From NCBI RefSeq assembly GCF_030160295.1, contig NZ_BSOB01000006.1:86600-150599 (forward strand): a stretch of DNA of 64,000 bases, given 5' to 3'. Below are positions 34,007 through 43,374 of this stretch, one piece after another (positions within the stretch are counted from its first letter, which is position 1; every line of letters starts with the position of its first letter). This stretch comes from Dyella acidisoli. GTDB taxonomy: Bacteria > Pseudomonadota > Gammaproteobacteria > Xanthomonadales > Rhodanobacteraceae. A program made the translations under genes and the position numbers. The notes below the pieces were generated by a model, which was not told where the DNA came from, searched no databases, and saw nothing but the letters and a program-made list of their open reading frames with translations.

Positions 34007-36880
34007 CTAGAGCTTGAAGTTCACGCCGAAGTAGCTGGTGCGACCGAAGTACTGGATCGTGCCGGTCTGCTGCGGGTTGCCGCCGAAATAGGTCTTGGTC
34101 GGCTGGTTGCTCAAATTGAGCATCTGGTAGACCACACTCAGCTGGCTGGTGATGTTGTACGAAGCCTGGAAGTCGTACACCGTTTCGGCCGCGAACGTCA
34201 CCAACTGGTTGGTCACCGCAATCTGCGTGTTGGAGAGGAACGACGAGCGGTAGTTCGCCGACAGACGCGCGGAGAACGTCCCGTTGTCATAGAACAACGC
34301 AGCGCTCGCCACGCGCTTGGACAAGCCCGGCAGACCGATGTACGTGGTGGGGCCGGCCAGATTGGTCGGGTTGTGCACGTTGGTGTTGGTCAGTGCCAAG
34401 TTCGCATCGAAGCCCAGACCCGACCAGATGCCCGGCAGGAAGTGCGTCTTGGTGAACGAGGCTTCGACACCGCGCACATCGCCACCCTTGGCGTTGTACG
34501 AGGTCTGGTATTGGCCGTTCGCATACGGCTGGCCGGTGGCCGGGTTGGTCGGCACCTTGATGCCCGCCGCCGCGAAGTCGAAGTTGTTGTAGGTGACGTT
34601 CTGGATGAACGAATTGATCTTCTTGAAGAACACGCCGGCCGTTACGGCGCCGGTGGAATCATCGAAGTAGTGTTCGTAATCCAGGTCGTACTGCGTCGCA
34701 CGCAGCGGATTCAGCAGCGGACTGGTGCCGCCCCATACGTTGTACTGGCCGTTCGACACCCACGAACCGGCACCGGCCAGCATGGTGTTGATCGGCGGAC
34801 GCGACAGCACTTTCGACGCGGCGAAGCGCATCTGATCCTGATCCGTCCAGTGATAGATCAGGTTCGTGGATGGCAGGTAGTCCGTGTAGGTCTTGCCGGA
34901 TTTGATTGGCGCGTAGTCCATGCTGCTGTTGCCGTTGCCGTCGACGATCAGCACACCTTCGCCGTTGCCAACCTGCTGCAAGCCGTAGCTGTACTGCGAT
35001 TGACGCGACACGCGCATGCCCACGTTGCCGGTCAGTTCGTGACCGAACAGCTGCGAATCGATATCGCCCATCACGAACACGTCGCGGGTCTTTTCGTTGA
35101 CCGAACCGCTCTGGATTTCCGACCAGCTCTGATCGGTGATGTTCTTCACCGGGTTCGCCGTGATGCCATGCGACGCGAGGATGGCCGGGCCGTTGAGCGT
35201 AAGGAAGCAGGGGAAGCCACTGAATTTGCCCTTCCAGCAGGTGACTTGTGCGTCGCCGGCCGGGATGGTCAGCGGGGGCTCGCCGGCGACGGGCGAAGTG
35301 TTCCACTCCGAACCGTAGACGTAGACCTCGCGATCCGCATTGTAGGTGTGATTATTGAGATAGAAGCCCGCCTCGATCGCCGAGAACACCGGATTATTCG
35401 GCAAGTCGTACTGCACGGCCGTGCGGAATGCCTTGTCCTTGTCGTGGTAGATGTACGGATATACACCGTAGCGCGACAGCCCCATGTCGTTGAGGTTGGT
35501 GTAGATGCCCGGATTGGCGACCGAGAAATCGCCGACGGAGCGTCCCTTCAACTGGAAATTGGCGGACTGCGCCATCAGCTGTGGATTGCTGGTGCCCAGA
35601 CCAGTGTAAGGATCGGCCGTGGTGTCGACGTTGATCTCGTTGCTGGAGGCATGCGACAGCGACACATCGGATTCGACGTGCCAATTGCCATGGTTCCACT
35701 TCAGGTTGAGGCCGCCGGAAAACACGCTGGTGTTGTCGGTGTAATTGTCGGCCGTCGTTTCGTTGGAGAACTGGGTAGTGCCGCTACCGTTGACGGTACC
35801 GCCAGTTACCGTGCCCAGCGAACTGAGCACCGGATTGGTGATCTGCGCATTGTTGCCGTAGTAATTCTGCGAACGGAAGCCATAACCGAACGAAGAGTTG
35901 TCGAACTTCGAGAAGAACGTGTCCGCGGTCAACTGCAGTTCTTCGGTTGGTTTCCACACCACTGTGCCGAGATAGCCACGACGACGTTCTTCGCCGCCAT
36001 TCTGCTGCAATTGCACGCCTTCCGGCACATACGCTTGCTGCGAGCTGTTCTTGTTCAGCGTGTACAGGCTGCCATCCGACGCCTCGCCCACAAACTGCTC
36101 AGACACGTGCGGCTGATACATATCCGCAAAGCCCAGGCCGATGCCCAACGTGTTGTCGAGGAACTTGCCCTGATAGGCCACGCTCAGGCGATAACCGACC
36201 GCATTTGCACCCGGCACGTCGTGCGCCTGACCGTCGTAGCTGCCGCGCGTGTCGATGTTGAGCGACTGGTCCTTGGAATTTTCCAGCGGATTGGCCGTCT
36301 GCAGTGCGATGGTGCCCGCCACACCACCGGTGATCAGCGACGCCTGCGATGTCTTGTACACCGTCGCCATGTTGATCAGCTCCGACGGATACTGATCGAA
36401 CTGGATGTAGTTCGTGCCGCTGGTCGAAGGCTGTTCGCGCCCATCCAGCGTGGTGAGGATGAAGTCACCCGACAGACCGCGGATATTGATCTGCGATGCC
36501 TGGCCCGCAATACGCTCGGCTGAAACGCCGGGCAGATGCGTCAGCGAGTCCGCAATGGATTGATCCGGCAAACCGCCGATATCGGCTGCGGTAACCACGC
36601 TTTGGATGGTATCGGCATAGCGCTGATAGTCGATCGACTTCTCTACGCTGCTGCTGAAGCCGGTCACCGTCACCGTGGACAGGCTCTTCGCCAGCTGTGC
36701 CTGGCTCTTCGGATTGGTGGTTGCCTGCGACGTGCTGCTGTTGCTGACGGCATTGCTCTGCTGCGATGCATCGGGCGTCGTCTGCGCGCCGGTATCACCC
36801 GTTGCAGCCTGCACGCCGAAAGCCATGGTGAGACCGGCCGAAGCAAGAGCCATCACCAGCAAATTACGCTTAAGAATCAC
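34007..36880 (-). CDS. TonB-dependent outer-membrane receptor, probably for maltodextrins
   Basis: The 957-aa protein has a signal peptide (starting GTG, 'VILKRNLLVMALASAGLTMA', ending FGVQA), then a Ser/Thr/Gln-rich stretch. A TonB-box-like 'LSTVTVTGF', the plug domain ('LPDQSIADSLTHLPGVSAER', 'INIRGLSGDFILTTLDGREQ') and a long beta-barrel ending 'TIQYFGRTSYFGVNFKL' with terminal aromatic/hydrophobic residues follow. This class imports oligosaccharides in Caulobacter and Xanthomonas. GTG 36880 has GGGGAGGGG upstream; the frame is open further upstream but without signal-peptide character. Two operator-like palindromes lie upstream. Substrate is inferred from the neighbouring glucosidases. 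Confidence 0.92.
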   Translation of the reverse strand: MILKRNLLVMALASAGLTMAFGVQAATGDTGAQTTPDASQQSNAVSNSSTSQATTNPKSQAQLAKSLSTVTVTGFSSSVEKSIDYQRYADTIQSVVTAADIGGLPDQSIADSLTHLPGVSAERIAGQASQINIRGLSGDFILTTLDGREQPSTSGTNYIQFDQYPSELINMATVYKTSQASLITGGVAGTIALQTANPLENSKDQSLNIDTRGSYDGQAHDVPGANAVGYRLSVAYQGKFLDNTLGIGLGFADMYQPHVSEQFVGEASDGSLYTLNKNSSQQAYVPEGVQLQQNGGEERRRGYLGTVVWKPTEELQLTADTFFSKFDNSSFGYGFRSQNYYGNNAQITNPVLSSLGTVTGGTVNGSGTTQFSNETTADNYTDNTSVFSGGLNLKWNHGNWHVESDVSLSHASSNEINVDTTADPYTGLGTSNPQLMAQSANFQLKGRSVGDFSVANPGIYTNLNDMGLSRYGVYPYIYHDKDKAFRTAVQYDLPNNPVFSAIEAGFYLNNHTYNADREVYVYGSEWNTSPVAGEPPLTIPAGDAQVTCWKGKFSGFPCFLTLNGPAILASHGITANPVKNITDQSWSEIQSGSVNEKTRDVFVMGDIDSQLFGHELTGNVGMRVSRQSQYSYGLQQVGNGEGVLIVDGNGNSSMDYAPIKSGKTYTDYLPSTNLIYHWTDQDQMRFAASKVLSRPPINTMLAGAGSWVSNGQYNVWGGTSPLLNPLRATQYDLDYEHYFDDSTGAVTAGVFFKKINSFIQNVTYNNFDFAAAGIKVPTNPATGQPYANGQYQTSYNAKGGDVRGVEASFTKTHFLPGIWSGLGFDANLALTNTNVHNPTNLAGPTTYIGLPGLSKRVASAALFYDNGTFSARLSANYRSSFLSNTQIAVTNQLVTFAAETVYDFQASYNITSQLSVVYQMLNLSNQPTKTYFGGNPQQTGTIQYFGRTSYFGVNFKL

Positions 36881-37027
36881 GAGTCCCCTCCCCAAATAAT
36901 ATTTCTTGTAGTCGCCTCTTCTTGGCCGCCGACGCAAAGTTCGCGGAACGGTCGGCGCCCACGCAGACGGACGAAACCGGCGGCGTGAGCGGATGGTAGG
37001 GCGCGTATTTCCAAGCAGACCACATCC

Positions 37028-37041
37028 TGCATACGTATTCA
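37028..37041. promoter_or_regulatory. Operator-like palindrome TGCATACGTATTCA (site 2)
   Basis: Identical 14 bp to site 1. It lies 148 nt upstream of the TonB-receptor start, a distance almost equal to that of site 1 from its gene, which supports a common regulatory layout. Confidence 0.65.
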
Positions 37042-37218
37042 TACCCTGGCCTTCTTGACGTTCATCGCAGCGCAGCATGGATGCTTTGCATGCACGCACT
37101 ACTACGTTGAAACAGCTAGAAATCCAGGGATTACGCATTTTTTTACGACGCGCATCGATCGTGGCGTGCGCAGTTTCCGTTTTTCTTCGAACGATTCATG
37201 CCGCAACCGCAGCACGAA

Positions 37219-37232
37219 TGAATACGTATGCA
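37219..37232. promoter_or_regulatory. Operator-like palindrome TGAATACGTATGCA (site 3)
   Basis: This is the same motif in reverse orientation, in the 585-bp gap between the divergent TonB-receptor and GH13 genes and 191 nt from site 2. The pair could serve both genes or allow looping between bound repressors. Confidence 0.62.
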
Positions 37233-37336
37233 GGCCATGCAAGCAACAGGAACCTGACGACTAAGCTGCACCACGCCGATAAGCTCTGCCTCCTGCATGG
37301 GAACCTCAGCCTGGCGCGTTGGAAGATCTCGCCTTG

Positions 37337-37367
37337 CCGTCATTCCCGCTTTCGCGAGAATGACGAC
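37337..37367. repeat. Single REP hairpin of the GTCATTCCCG family
   Basis: CCGTCATTCCCG and a near-complement CGAGAATGACG flank a short CTTTCG loop. It is one half of the units seen at 8559 and 60693. It occupies the promoter-proximal part of the GH13 gap. Confidence 0.75.
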
Positions 37368-37465
37368 CAAGAAACAACCGATGCGGCACGCGAGCAGGTC
37401 TTGCCCGTAAAAAAGTAACGAAGCAGAGCCGGCAAGTTTTCGGCTTTACAGGGAAACCGTTGCAA

Positions 37466-39079
37466 ATGACCGATGCATCCTGGTGGCGCGGCGCCGTCAT
37501 CTATCAGATCTATCCACGCAGCTTTCTGGACACCAACGGCGACGGCGTGGGCGACCTGCCGGGCATCATCCAACGGCTGGATTACGTGGCGAGCCTGGGT
37601 GTGGATGCGATTTGGGTCGCGCCGTTCTTCCGTTCGCCGATGGCCGATTTCGGCTACGACATTGCTGATTACCGCGACGTGGACCCGCTGTTCGGCACGC
37701 TCGAGGATTTCGACCGCCTGCTTGCCAAGGCACACAGCCTGGGCCTGAAAGTGATGATCGACCAGGTGCTCAGCCACACCTCCGACCAGCACGCGTGGTT
37801 CAAGGAAAGCCGCGAAAACCAGCACAACCCGAAGGTCGATTGGTACGTCTGGGCCGATGCGAAACCCGATGGCAGCCCACCGAACAATTGGCTGTCGATC
37901 TTCGGCGGCTCCGCGTGGCAGTGGGAACCGCGACGCGGCCAGTATTACCTGCATAACTTTCTCGCCTCGCAGCCGGATGTGAATTTTCATCATCCGGATG
38001 TGCGTGCTGCGGTGCTCGACAACGTGCGCTTCTGGCTGGACAAGGGTGTGGATGGCCTACGCCTGGACGCGATCAACTTCTGCTTCCACGACAAGCTGCT
38101 GCGCGACAACCCACCCAAGCCGAAGGAAAAGCGTGTGGGTCGCGGTTTCAGCCCGGACAATCCGTACGCGTTCCAATATCACCTGTACAACAACACGCAG
38201 CCGGAAAACCTGGAGTTCCTGCAGGATCTGCGCGCGCTGCTCGACCGCTATCCACGCGCCGTCACGCTCGGTGAAATTTCCTCGGAAGATTCGCTGGCGA
38301 CGATGGCCGAATACACGCGCGGCCATCGTCTGCACATGGGCTACAGCTTTGAATTGCTCAGCAACGATTACAGCGCCAGCTACATCCGCAACACAGTCGA
38401 GCAGCTTGAAGCGCAGGTCAGCGAAGGTTGGCCGTGCTGGGCCATTTCCAATCACGACGTGGAGCGTGTGCTCACGCGCTGGGGTAATGGCAACGCCTCG
38501 CCGCGCCTGGCAAACCTGCTCACCGCGATGGTGTGCTCGCTGCGCGGTTCGGTATGTGTCTATCAGGGCGAAGAGTTGGGCCTGACTGAAGCTGAGGTAC
38601 CGTTCGAATCACTGCGTGATCCATACGGCATTACGTTCTGGCCAAATTTCAAAGGCCGCGATGGCTGCCGCACGCCGATGCCCTGGGATGACAGCTCGTT
38701 CGCGGGCTTCAGCCAAGCGATGCCGTGGCTACCGATCGATGAAGCACACAAGGCGCTCGCCGTCGCAAACCAGGAAGCCGATACAGATTCGGTGCTGCAC
38801 GGTTTTCGCCGCTTCATGCAATGGCGCGCCACGCAATCTGCGCTGTGCCGTGGCAACATCCGTTTCCTGAATGTACCCGAACCCGTATTGGCCTTCGTGC
38901 GCAGCCACGGCGGCGAGCAAGTGCTGGCAGTGTTCAACCTTGGCAAAACAGCGCAGTCGCTGAGTTTGAACGGCTTCGACACAGCACAGCTGCTCACCGG
39001 GCATGGCCTGCAGCAAGGGCAGCTGCAGAACGGCCAGTTGCATCTTCCCGGGCACGGCGTGCTGTTCGCGCGTTGCTGA
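37466..39079 (+). CDS. Cytoplasmic GH13 alpha-glucosidase (oligo-1,6-glucosidase/GH13_23 type)
   Basis: The 537-aa protein has no signal peptide. GH13 regions are intact: 'GLKVMIDQVLSHTSDQHAWF', 'GVDGLRLDAINFCFHD' (nucleophile Asp), 'AVTLGEISSEDS' (Glu) and 'WAISNHDVERVLTRWG'. 'LGLTEAEVPFESLRDPYGIT' and 'GRDGCRTPMPWDD' are typical of alpha-glucosidases acting on short oligosaccharides. I chose ATG 37466; a TTG two codons earlier is possible. It is divergent from the TonB receptor, sharing the operator region, and would finish hydrolysis of imported maltose or maltodextrins. Confidence 0.92.
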   Translation: MTDASWWRGAVIYQIYPRSFLDTNGDGVGDLPGIIQRLDYVASLGVDAIWVAPFFRSPMADFGYDIADYRDVDPLFGTLEDFDRLLAKAHSLGLKVMIDQVLSHTSDQHAWFKESRENQHNPKVDWYVWADAKPDGSPPNNWLSIFGGSAWQWEPRRGQYYLHNFLASQPDVNFHHPDVRAAVLDNVRFWLDKGVDGLRLDAINFCFHDKLLRDNPPKPKEKRVGRGFSPDNPYAFQYHLYNNTQPENLEFLQDLRALLDRYPRAVTLGEISSEDSLATMAEYTRGHRLHMGYSFELLSNDYSASYIRNTVEQLEAQVSEGWPCWAISNHDVERVLTRWGNGNASPRLANLLTAMVCSLRGSVCVYQGEELGLTEAEVPFESLRDPYGITFWPNFKGRDGCRTPMPWDDSSFAGFSQAMPWLPIDEAHKALAVANQEADTDSVLHGFRRFMQWRATQSALCRGNIRFLNVPEPVLAFVRSHGGEQVLAVFNLGKTAQSLSLNGFDTAQLLTGHGLQQGQLQNGQLHLPGHGVLFARC

Positions 39080-39386
39080 TCGCGCATTTATTGAACTGAA
39101 CACTGCGCTCGTAGCTGGATAAAGGTAACGAGCGCAACTAACGCGCAGCACCACGACTACCACTCACGAAAGTCATGTCGCCCAGGCCATGGAGAAAGGG
39201 TTAAAATCCCGTAGTTCCGGCCGGGCGCACGCATCATTCCCGTTTGGACGGCTTTCCGTAAACCACTGTGGTTCTTCGGATTCCGGCATTCGACGCGCTC
39301 CCATTGCTCATGCCCTGCGCACTTTGTGTGCGCGGGCGTAGCGACTGCGGCCGGCCTTGCCCCGCCCCTACCGAGGACCACTGGTT
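39080..39386. other. Intergenic region with one hairpin, no gene seen
   Basis: This 307-bp gap holds a hairpin with 8-bp stem GCGCTCGT/ACGAGCGC (39105-39112 with 39128-39135), which lacks a T-run and may mark the 3' end of the glucosidase mRNA. A TTAAAAT box near 39200 could be a -10 for the next gene. The second half is GC-rich and shows nothing else. Confidence 0.5.
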
Positions 39387-40889
39387 TTGAATACAGCGAA
39401 CGATACGGCAGCACGACGCAACCCTGGCGTGAGCGGCATGAGCCTGTATGTACCCCGACCGCGCGTATCCCTGCGCGATTGGTGCGAATGGACAGGCAAC
39501 TCCTGGGACAAGGTTCAAGCCGTGGTCGGCCGCAGCTTCCGTCAGCCGGCAGCATATGAAGATGCCTACACCATGGCGGCCACCGCCGTGCTGCGACTGA
39601 TCCGCAACTACAACATCGATCCGCGCAACATCGGCCAGCTCGCGCTCGGCACGGAGAGCAGCAAGGACAACTCCGCTGGCGCGGTGATCGTGCGCGGCAT
39701 GGTGGATAGCGAGCTGGAGCGCCAGGGTCTGCCGCGTCTTTCCCGTCAACTGGAAGTGCCCGAATTCAAGCACGCCTGCCTTGGTGGCGTGTACGCGCTG
39801 AAGAGCGCACTGCGCTACGTCGCTTTCGACGCGCAAGGCCGGCAGGCGATCGTGGTGTGCAGCGACATCGCCGAATACGAACGCGGCTCCAGCGGTGAGC
39901 AGACGCAAGGCGCCGGCGCGGTGGCGATGCTGGTGGAAGCGGACCCCAAGCTATTCGAAGTGGACCTGGCCAATGCCGGCAGCGCTTCGGACTACCGCGG
40001 CCCGGATTTCCGCAAGCCGTTCCGCCGCCACTTTCACCACGACTACGGCAAGCGCCATCCGCGCTTGCATGATTTTCCCATCTTCAGCGGCAAATACTCC
40101 ACCTTCGCCTACCTGGACGAAGTGGGCCAAGCCACTGACGCGATGATCGAACGGCTCGGCGTGTCCGACCTCGACTTCCTCGAAGGCGCGAGCGGCCTGT
40201 TCTTCCATCGGCCTTATCACATGATGCCGTTGCAGGCGCTGGCCTTCATTTATGCGCGTGCGCTCGCTCGCGCACCGCAGCCGAATGCCCAATTCCTGGC
40301 ACTGTGCGAGCAGGCCGGTGTGGCGCCGGATGCGGTGATCCAGGAATGCCGTAACCAGCCGGATCTGTTCGGCGAATTCGTGCGCGGCGGAAGCCACGCA
40401 GAAGCCGCGCAGGAGCCCCATCCGCTCACCACCAAGCTATCGGGCATCGTGCGTAAGAGCGCCGCGTTCCAGCAGCTACTCGCTACGCGCGTGAATCTGG
40501 GCACCGATTGGGCGATGGAGCTGGGCAATCTCTACACTGCCGCGCTGCCGGCATGGATCGCCGCAGGCTTCGAGCATGCGCTGGAAGACAATGCCGACTG
40601 GACTGGCGCCAAGCTGTATGCCATCGGCTACGGCAGCGGCGATGCGTCCGAGGCGATTCCTTTGCGTGTGGCACCGGCATGGCGCGAAGCGGCAGCGAAA
40701 ATCGGCTTCCGCGAGGCACTGGCCGTATCGACCGATCTCACCCGCGAGCAGTACGAAGCGCTGCACGACGGTTACAACGTCGAGCTCGATGTGCCGCCGC
40801 GCGATCAGTTCGTGATTGCCCGCACGGGCGATACGTATGAAGCGGCGTTCCAGGATCTGGGCATCGATTACTACGATTACGCGCGTTGA
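39387..40889 (+). CDS. Hydroxymethylglutaryl-CoA synthase-family protein
   Basis: The 500-aa protein has a thiolase fold with the HMG-CoA synthase signature residues. These are a Glu in 'LALGTESSKDNSAGAVIVRG', the nucleophilic Cys in 'PEFKHACLGGVYALKSALRY' and the catalytic His in 'LFFHRPYHMMPLQALAF'. The N-terminal 'GVSGMSLYVPRPRVSL' fits the start of the family. I chose TTG 39387 because GAGGA lies 9 nt upstream; the first ATG (39438) would cut the conserved strand. No HMG-CoA reductase or polyketide gene is nearby. It could be a mevalonate-pathway enzyme, a beta-branching type enzyme, or something else. Confidence 0.85.
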   Translation: MNTANDTAARRNPGVSGMSLYVPRPRVSLRDWCEWTGNSWDKVQAVVGRSFRQPAAYEDAYTMAATAVLRLIRNYNIDPRNIGQLALGTESSKDNSAGAVIVRGMVDSELERQGLPRLSRQLEVPEFKHACLGGVYALKSALRYVAFDAQGRQAIVVCSDIAEYERGSSGEQTQGAGAVAMLVEADPKLFEVDLANAGSASDYRGPDFRKPFRRHFHHDYGKRHPRLHDFPIFSGKYSTFAYLDEVGQATDAMIERLGVSDLDFLEGASGLFFHRPYHMMPLQALAFIYARALARAPQPNAQFLALCEQAGVAPDAVIQECRNQPDLFGEFVRGGSHAEAAQEPHPLTTKLSGIVRKSAAFQQLLATRVNLGTDWAMELGNLYTAALPAWIAAGFEHALEDNADWTGAKLYAIGYGSGDASEAIPLRVAPAWREAAAKIGFREALAVSTDLTREQYEALHDGYNVELDVPPRDQFVIARTGDTYEAAFQDLGIDYYDYAR

Positions 40890-40897
40890 CCTTCTCT

Positions 40898-40926
40898 GGC
40901 CGGGGCCGCATGCATGCGCCCCGGCC
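40898..40926 (+). terminator. Terminator-like hairpin after the HMG-CoA-synthase-like gene
   Basis: GGCCGGGGC (40898-40906) pairs perfectly with GCCCCGGCC (40918-40926), 9 nt after the stop codon. It is followed by AAAC rather than a T-run, so termination is uncertain. Confidence 0.4.
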
Positions 40927-41005
40927 AAACATGCCCCACCCACTACGCCTGCCTTTGGCTAGACTCTGCGCCGGTCAGCCCTCTCCCCCACAGGCAGGTG
41001 CGACG

Positions 41006-41800
41006 ATGTTCAAGCTCAAAGGCATGCTGTCGCTACAGGTAGGCGATCGGGCACTGGGTGGCACCGACCGTATTGCTCTCTTGGCCAAGATCGGCGAGAC
41101 CGGCTCGATTACCGCCGCGGCGCGCGCCGTGGGCATGAGCTACAAAGGCGCATGGGATGCGATCGACGCCATGAACAACCTGGCGGACGAGCCCCTGGTT
41201 ACACGTGCTGCCGGCGGCAAAGGTGGTGGCGGTACGCACCTGACCGAACGCGGTCGACGTTTGATCGAAACGTTCGCTGCGCTGGAAAAGGTGCATAGTC
41301 GATTCCTCGAGCAATTCGAGACCTTGACCGAAGCCCCCGCCACCGACATTGAGCTGATCATGAGCCTCATGTTCCGAACCAGCGCCCGCAATCAGTTTTC
41401 CGGCCGCGTGGCAGCCATCCACAAAGGTGTCGTCAACGACACGGTGGAACTGGAACTCCCTGGCGGCGAGCGCATGGTTGCCACGGTCACCAGCGAAAGC
41501 ACGGAGAACCTTGGCCTTAAGCCCGGCAGCGAGGCCATCGCATTGATCAAAGCCTCCTCCGTGCTGCTGGCCTTGCCCGACGAAGGCATGCGCTTGTCGG
41601 CACGCAACCAATTCCCCGGCACCGTCACGCACGTCATCGAGGGACCGGTGAATGCCGACGTGCGTGTCCAGTTGACCGGCGGCCATGTGATGAGCGCCGT
41701 CGTCACGGCGGAAAGCGTGTCAGAGCTGGGGCTCAAGGACGGCGTACCGGTGGTGGTTATCGTCAAGGCATCGAGCGTGATCCTCGGCACCCACCGCTAA
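41006..41800 (+). CDS. modE: ModE-like molybdate-responsive regulator with two TOBE/Mop domains
   Basis: The 264-aa protein has the ModE winged helix ('IALLAKIGETGSITAAARAV', 'GMSYKGAWDAIDAMNNLADE', 'GGKGGGGTHLTERGRRLIET') followed by two Mop repeats that each begin 'SARNQF.G.V' (about residues 128 and 200). This is the molybdate-binding layout of E. coli ModE, which represses modABC. ATG 41006 follows GCAGGTGCGACG. No molybdate transporter is adjacent within the window; an OprD-type porin gene follows at 148 nt. Confidence 0.9.
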   Translation: MFKLKGMLSLQVGDRALGGTDRIALLAKIGETGSITAAARAVGMSYKGAWDAIDAMNNLADEPLVTRAAGGKGGGGTHLTERGRRLIETFAALEKVHSRFLEQFETLTEAPATDIELIMSLMFRTSARNQFSGRVAAIHKGVVNDTVELELPGGERMVATVTSESTENLGLKPGSEAIALIKASSVLLALPDEGMRLSARNQFPGTVTHVIEGPVNADVRVQLTGGHVMSAVVTAESVSELGLKDGVPVVVIVKASSVILGTHR

Positions 41801-41948
41801 ACACGGCTCTCCATGCGGCTTGAAGCAGCCTCTTAGTGCTATTCGGCACAACGCCTTCACCGGAAGTCGCCATATACTCGACTACATAACGCTGGCCAGG
41901 GGCAGCACCGGGGCGCGATTCGCGCCGTTTCACGGGGAGAAAATCAGC

Positions 41949-43268
41949 ATGATGAAGCCGAGGGCGCTCGCCGCCGCCATGTTTTGCCTGTTCGCGGCAA
42001 GCACAGCCGCACACGCGGACGATGACATTTTCAGCAATGGCCACGTGGACGGCGACCTGCGCCTCTACAACTTCAACCGACTCTACGACAGCAAGACCGT
42101 ACCGAACGCCAGCGCTTTTTCCGTTGGCGCGCTGATCAATGCGCAGACCGGAACGTTTCTTACCGGCTTCAGCGTGGGCGGCTCGTTCGCGACGGTCAAT
42201 TCGCTCGGCACGCATTCAAGCGAACTTGCCAAGATCGACACCACGCTGGCCGGGCCGAACAATTCCATCGGCACTTTCAGCCAGGCGTATCTGCAATATC
42301 AAAACGGCATGTTCTTGTTCCGCGGCGGCTATCAGTACCTTGCCGATGACCCCTGGATGGGCAACAACGATTCACGCATCATTCCTTCCTCGTACAACGC
42401 ATTGAAGGTGCAGATCACGCCGCTGCCCGGCTGGAATCTGTTCGCCGTGCGCGAATACAGCTGGAAGAGCCGCACCTCGTACGAAATGTATGCGGACAAT
42501 CTGTATTACCCGTCGAAGTACGACGGCGACTCGATGTACGGCAACAACGGGTCACTGCCACTGCATGCGCGTTCCGCACCCGGCACCTGGGAAGGTGGCA
42601 CTACGTATGTCAACGGCGGGCTGAACGCACAGCTGCGTTACTACGATTTCATGCACTTCGCGCGCACCGCCTATGCAGTAGGCAGCTACGTTATCGACAC
42701 AGGCAGTGGCTTCAACCCGGTGATCGGCGCGCAATACCTCGCGCAGAATGACGGCTCGGACAACCGCTTCACGGAAACCGACACCAAGCTGTTCGGCACT
42801 GCCGGCAATCACGTGAAAAGCCGTGTCATCGGCGGCGATATCGGCGTGGTGATTCCCAATGGCCGCTTCGACATCTTCTACAACAAAGTGGCGCACGAAG
42901 AAGGCGCCGTCGGCGGTGGTGCGTTGATTTCGCCCTACACCTCCAACTACGGCACTGATCCGCTGTTCACCACCTCGATGATCCGCGGCCTGATCGAAGC
43001 CGGCCCAGGCCGCGCCTGGAAAGGCAAATTCACTTACGACCTCTTCGACAAGAAACTCGAGCTGACCACCGCTTATGCGAAATACATGACCTATTTCCGC
43101 GGCAACAGCCACGACCTGTATTTCGACGTGATCTACCACCTGGACGGCGCCCTCAAAGGACTGACGCTGCGCAACCGCTGGGAGCTGTCCAATGGCGGTA
43201 TCGACAATCTCAATCCGACCAACAAGACCTTTGTCTACAACCGGCTGATGATCGACTACAAGTTCTAG
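41949..43268 (+). CDS. OprD-family outer-membrane porin
   Basis: The 439-aa protein has a signal peptide (to 'AASTAAHA') and beta-barrel character with many alternating and aromatic residues. OprD-like segments are 'GDLRLYNFNRLYD', 'AFSVGALINAQTGTFLTGFS' and 'RIIPSSYNALKVQITPLPGW', and it ends in a C-terminal aromatic ('LMIDYKF') as outer-membrane porins do. GGGGAG lies 9 nt before ATG 41949. OprD porins pass small nutrients such as amino acids or aromatic acids; the substrate here is unknown. The upstream ModE gene may be coincidental. Confidence 0.85.
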   Translation: MMKPRALAAAMFCLFAASTAAHADDDIFSNGHVDGDLRLYNFNRLYDSKTVPNASAFSVGALINAQTGTFLTGFSVGGSFATVNSLGTHSSELAKIDTTLAGPNNSIGTFSQAYLQYQNGMFLFRGGYQYLADDPWMGNNDSRIIPSSYNALKVQITPLPGWNLFAVREYSWKSRTSYEMYADNLYYPSKYDGDSMYGNNGSLPLHARSAPGTWEGGTTYVNGGLNAQLRYYDFMHFARTAYAVGSYVIDTGSGFNPVIGAQYLAQNDGSDNRFTETDTKLFGTAGNHVKSRVIGGDIGVVIPNGRFDIFYNKVAHEEGAVGGGALISPYTSNYGTDPLFTTSMIRGLIEAGPGRAWKGKFTYDLFDKKLELTTAYAKYMTYFRGNSHDLYFDVIYHLDGALKGLTLRNRWELSNGGIDNLNPTNKTFVYNRLMIDYKF

Positions 43269-43289
43269 CGAGCATGAAATTTTGCTGAG

Positions 43290-43324
43290 GACGTTGCGGT
43301 GCATGCCGGTACCGCAACGTCTTT
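43290..43324 (+). terminator. Probable terminator after the OprD-type gene
   Basis: GACGTTGCGGT (43290-43300) pairs perfectly with ACCGCAACGTC (43311-43321) over 11 bp, followed by TTTC. The stem is strong and the U-tract short. Confidence 0.6.
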
Positions 43325-43374
43325 CACATGATGTTGCCGCTATGATCGCTTCACCTTTTTCCGTGGATTGAACC

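Noticed and set aside
36881..37138. N-terminal extension of the TonB-receptor frame
   Set aside because: The extra ~86 residues are Arg-rich and precede a proper signal peptide; they come from the upstream regulatory region with site 2.
24012..39079. Glucan locus as a recent horizontal acquisition
   Set aside because: Base composition and codon use look like the rest of the window, and there is no integrase, tRNA or flanking direct repeat.
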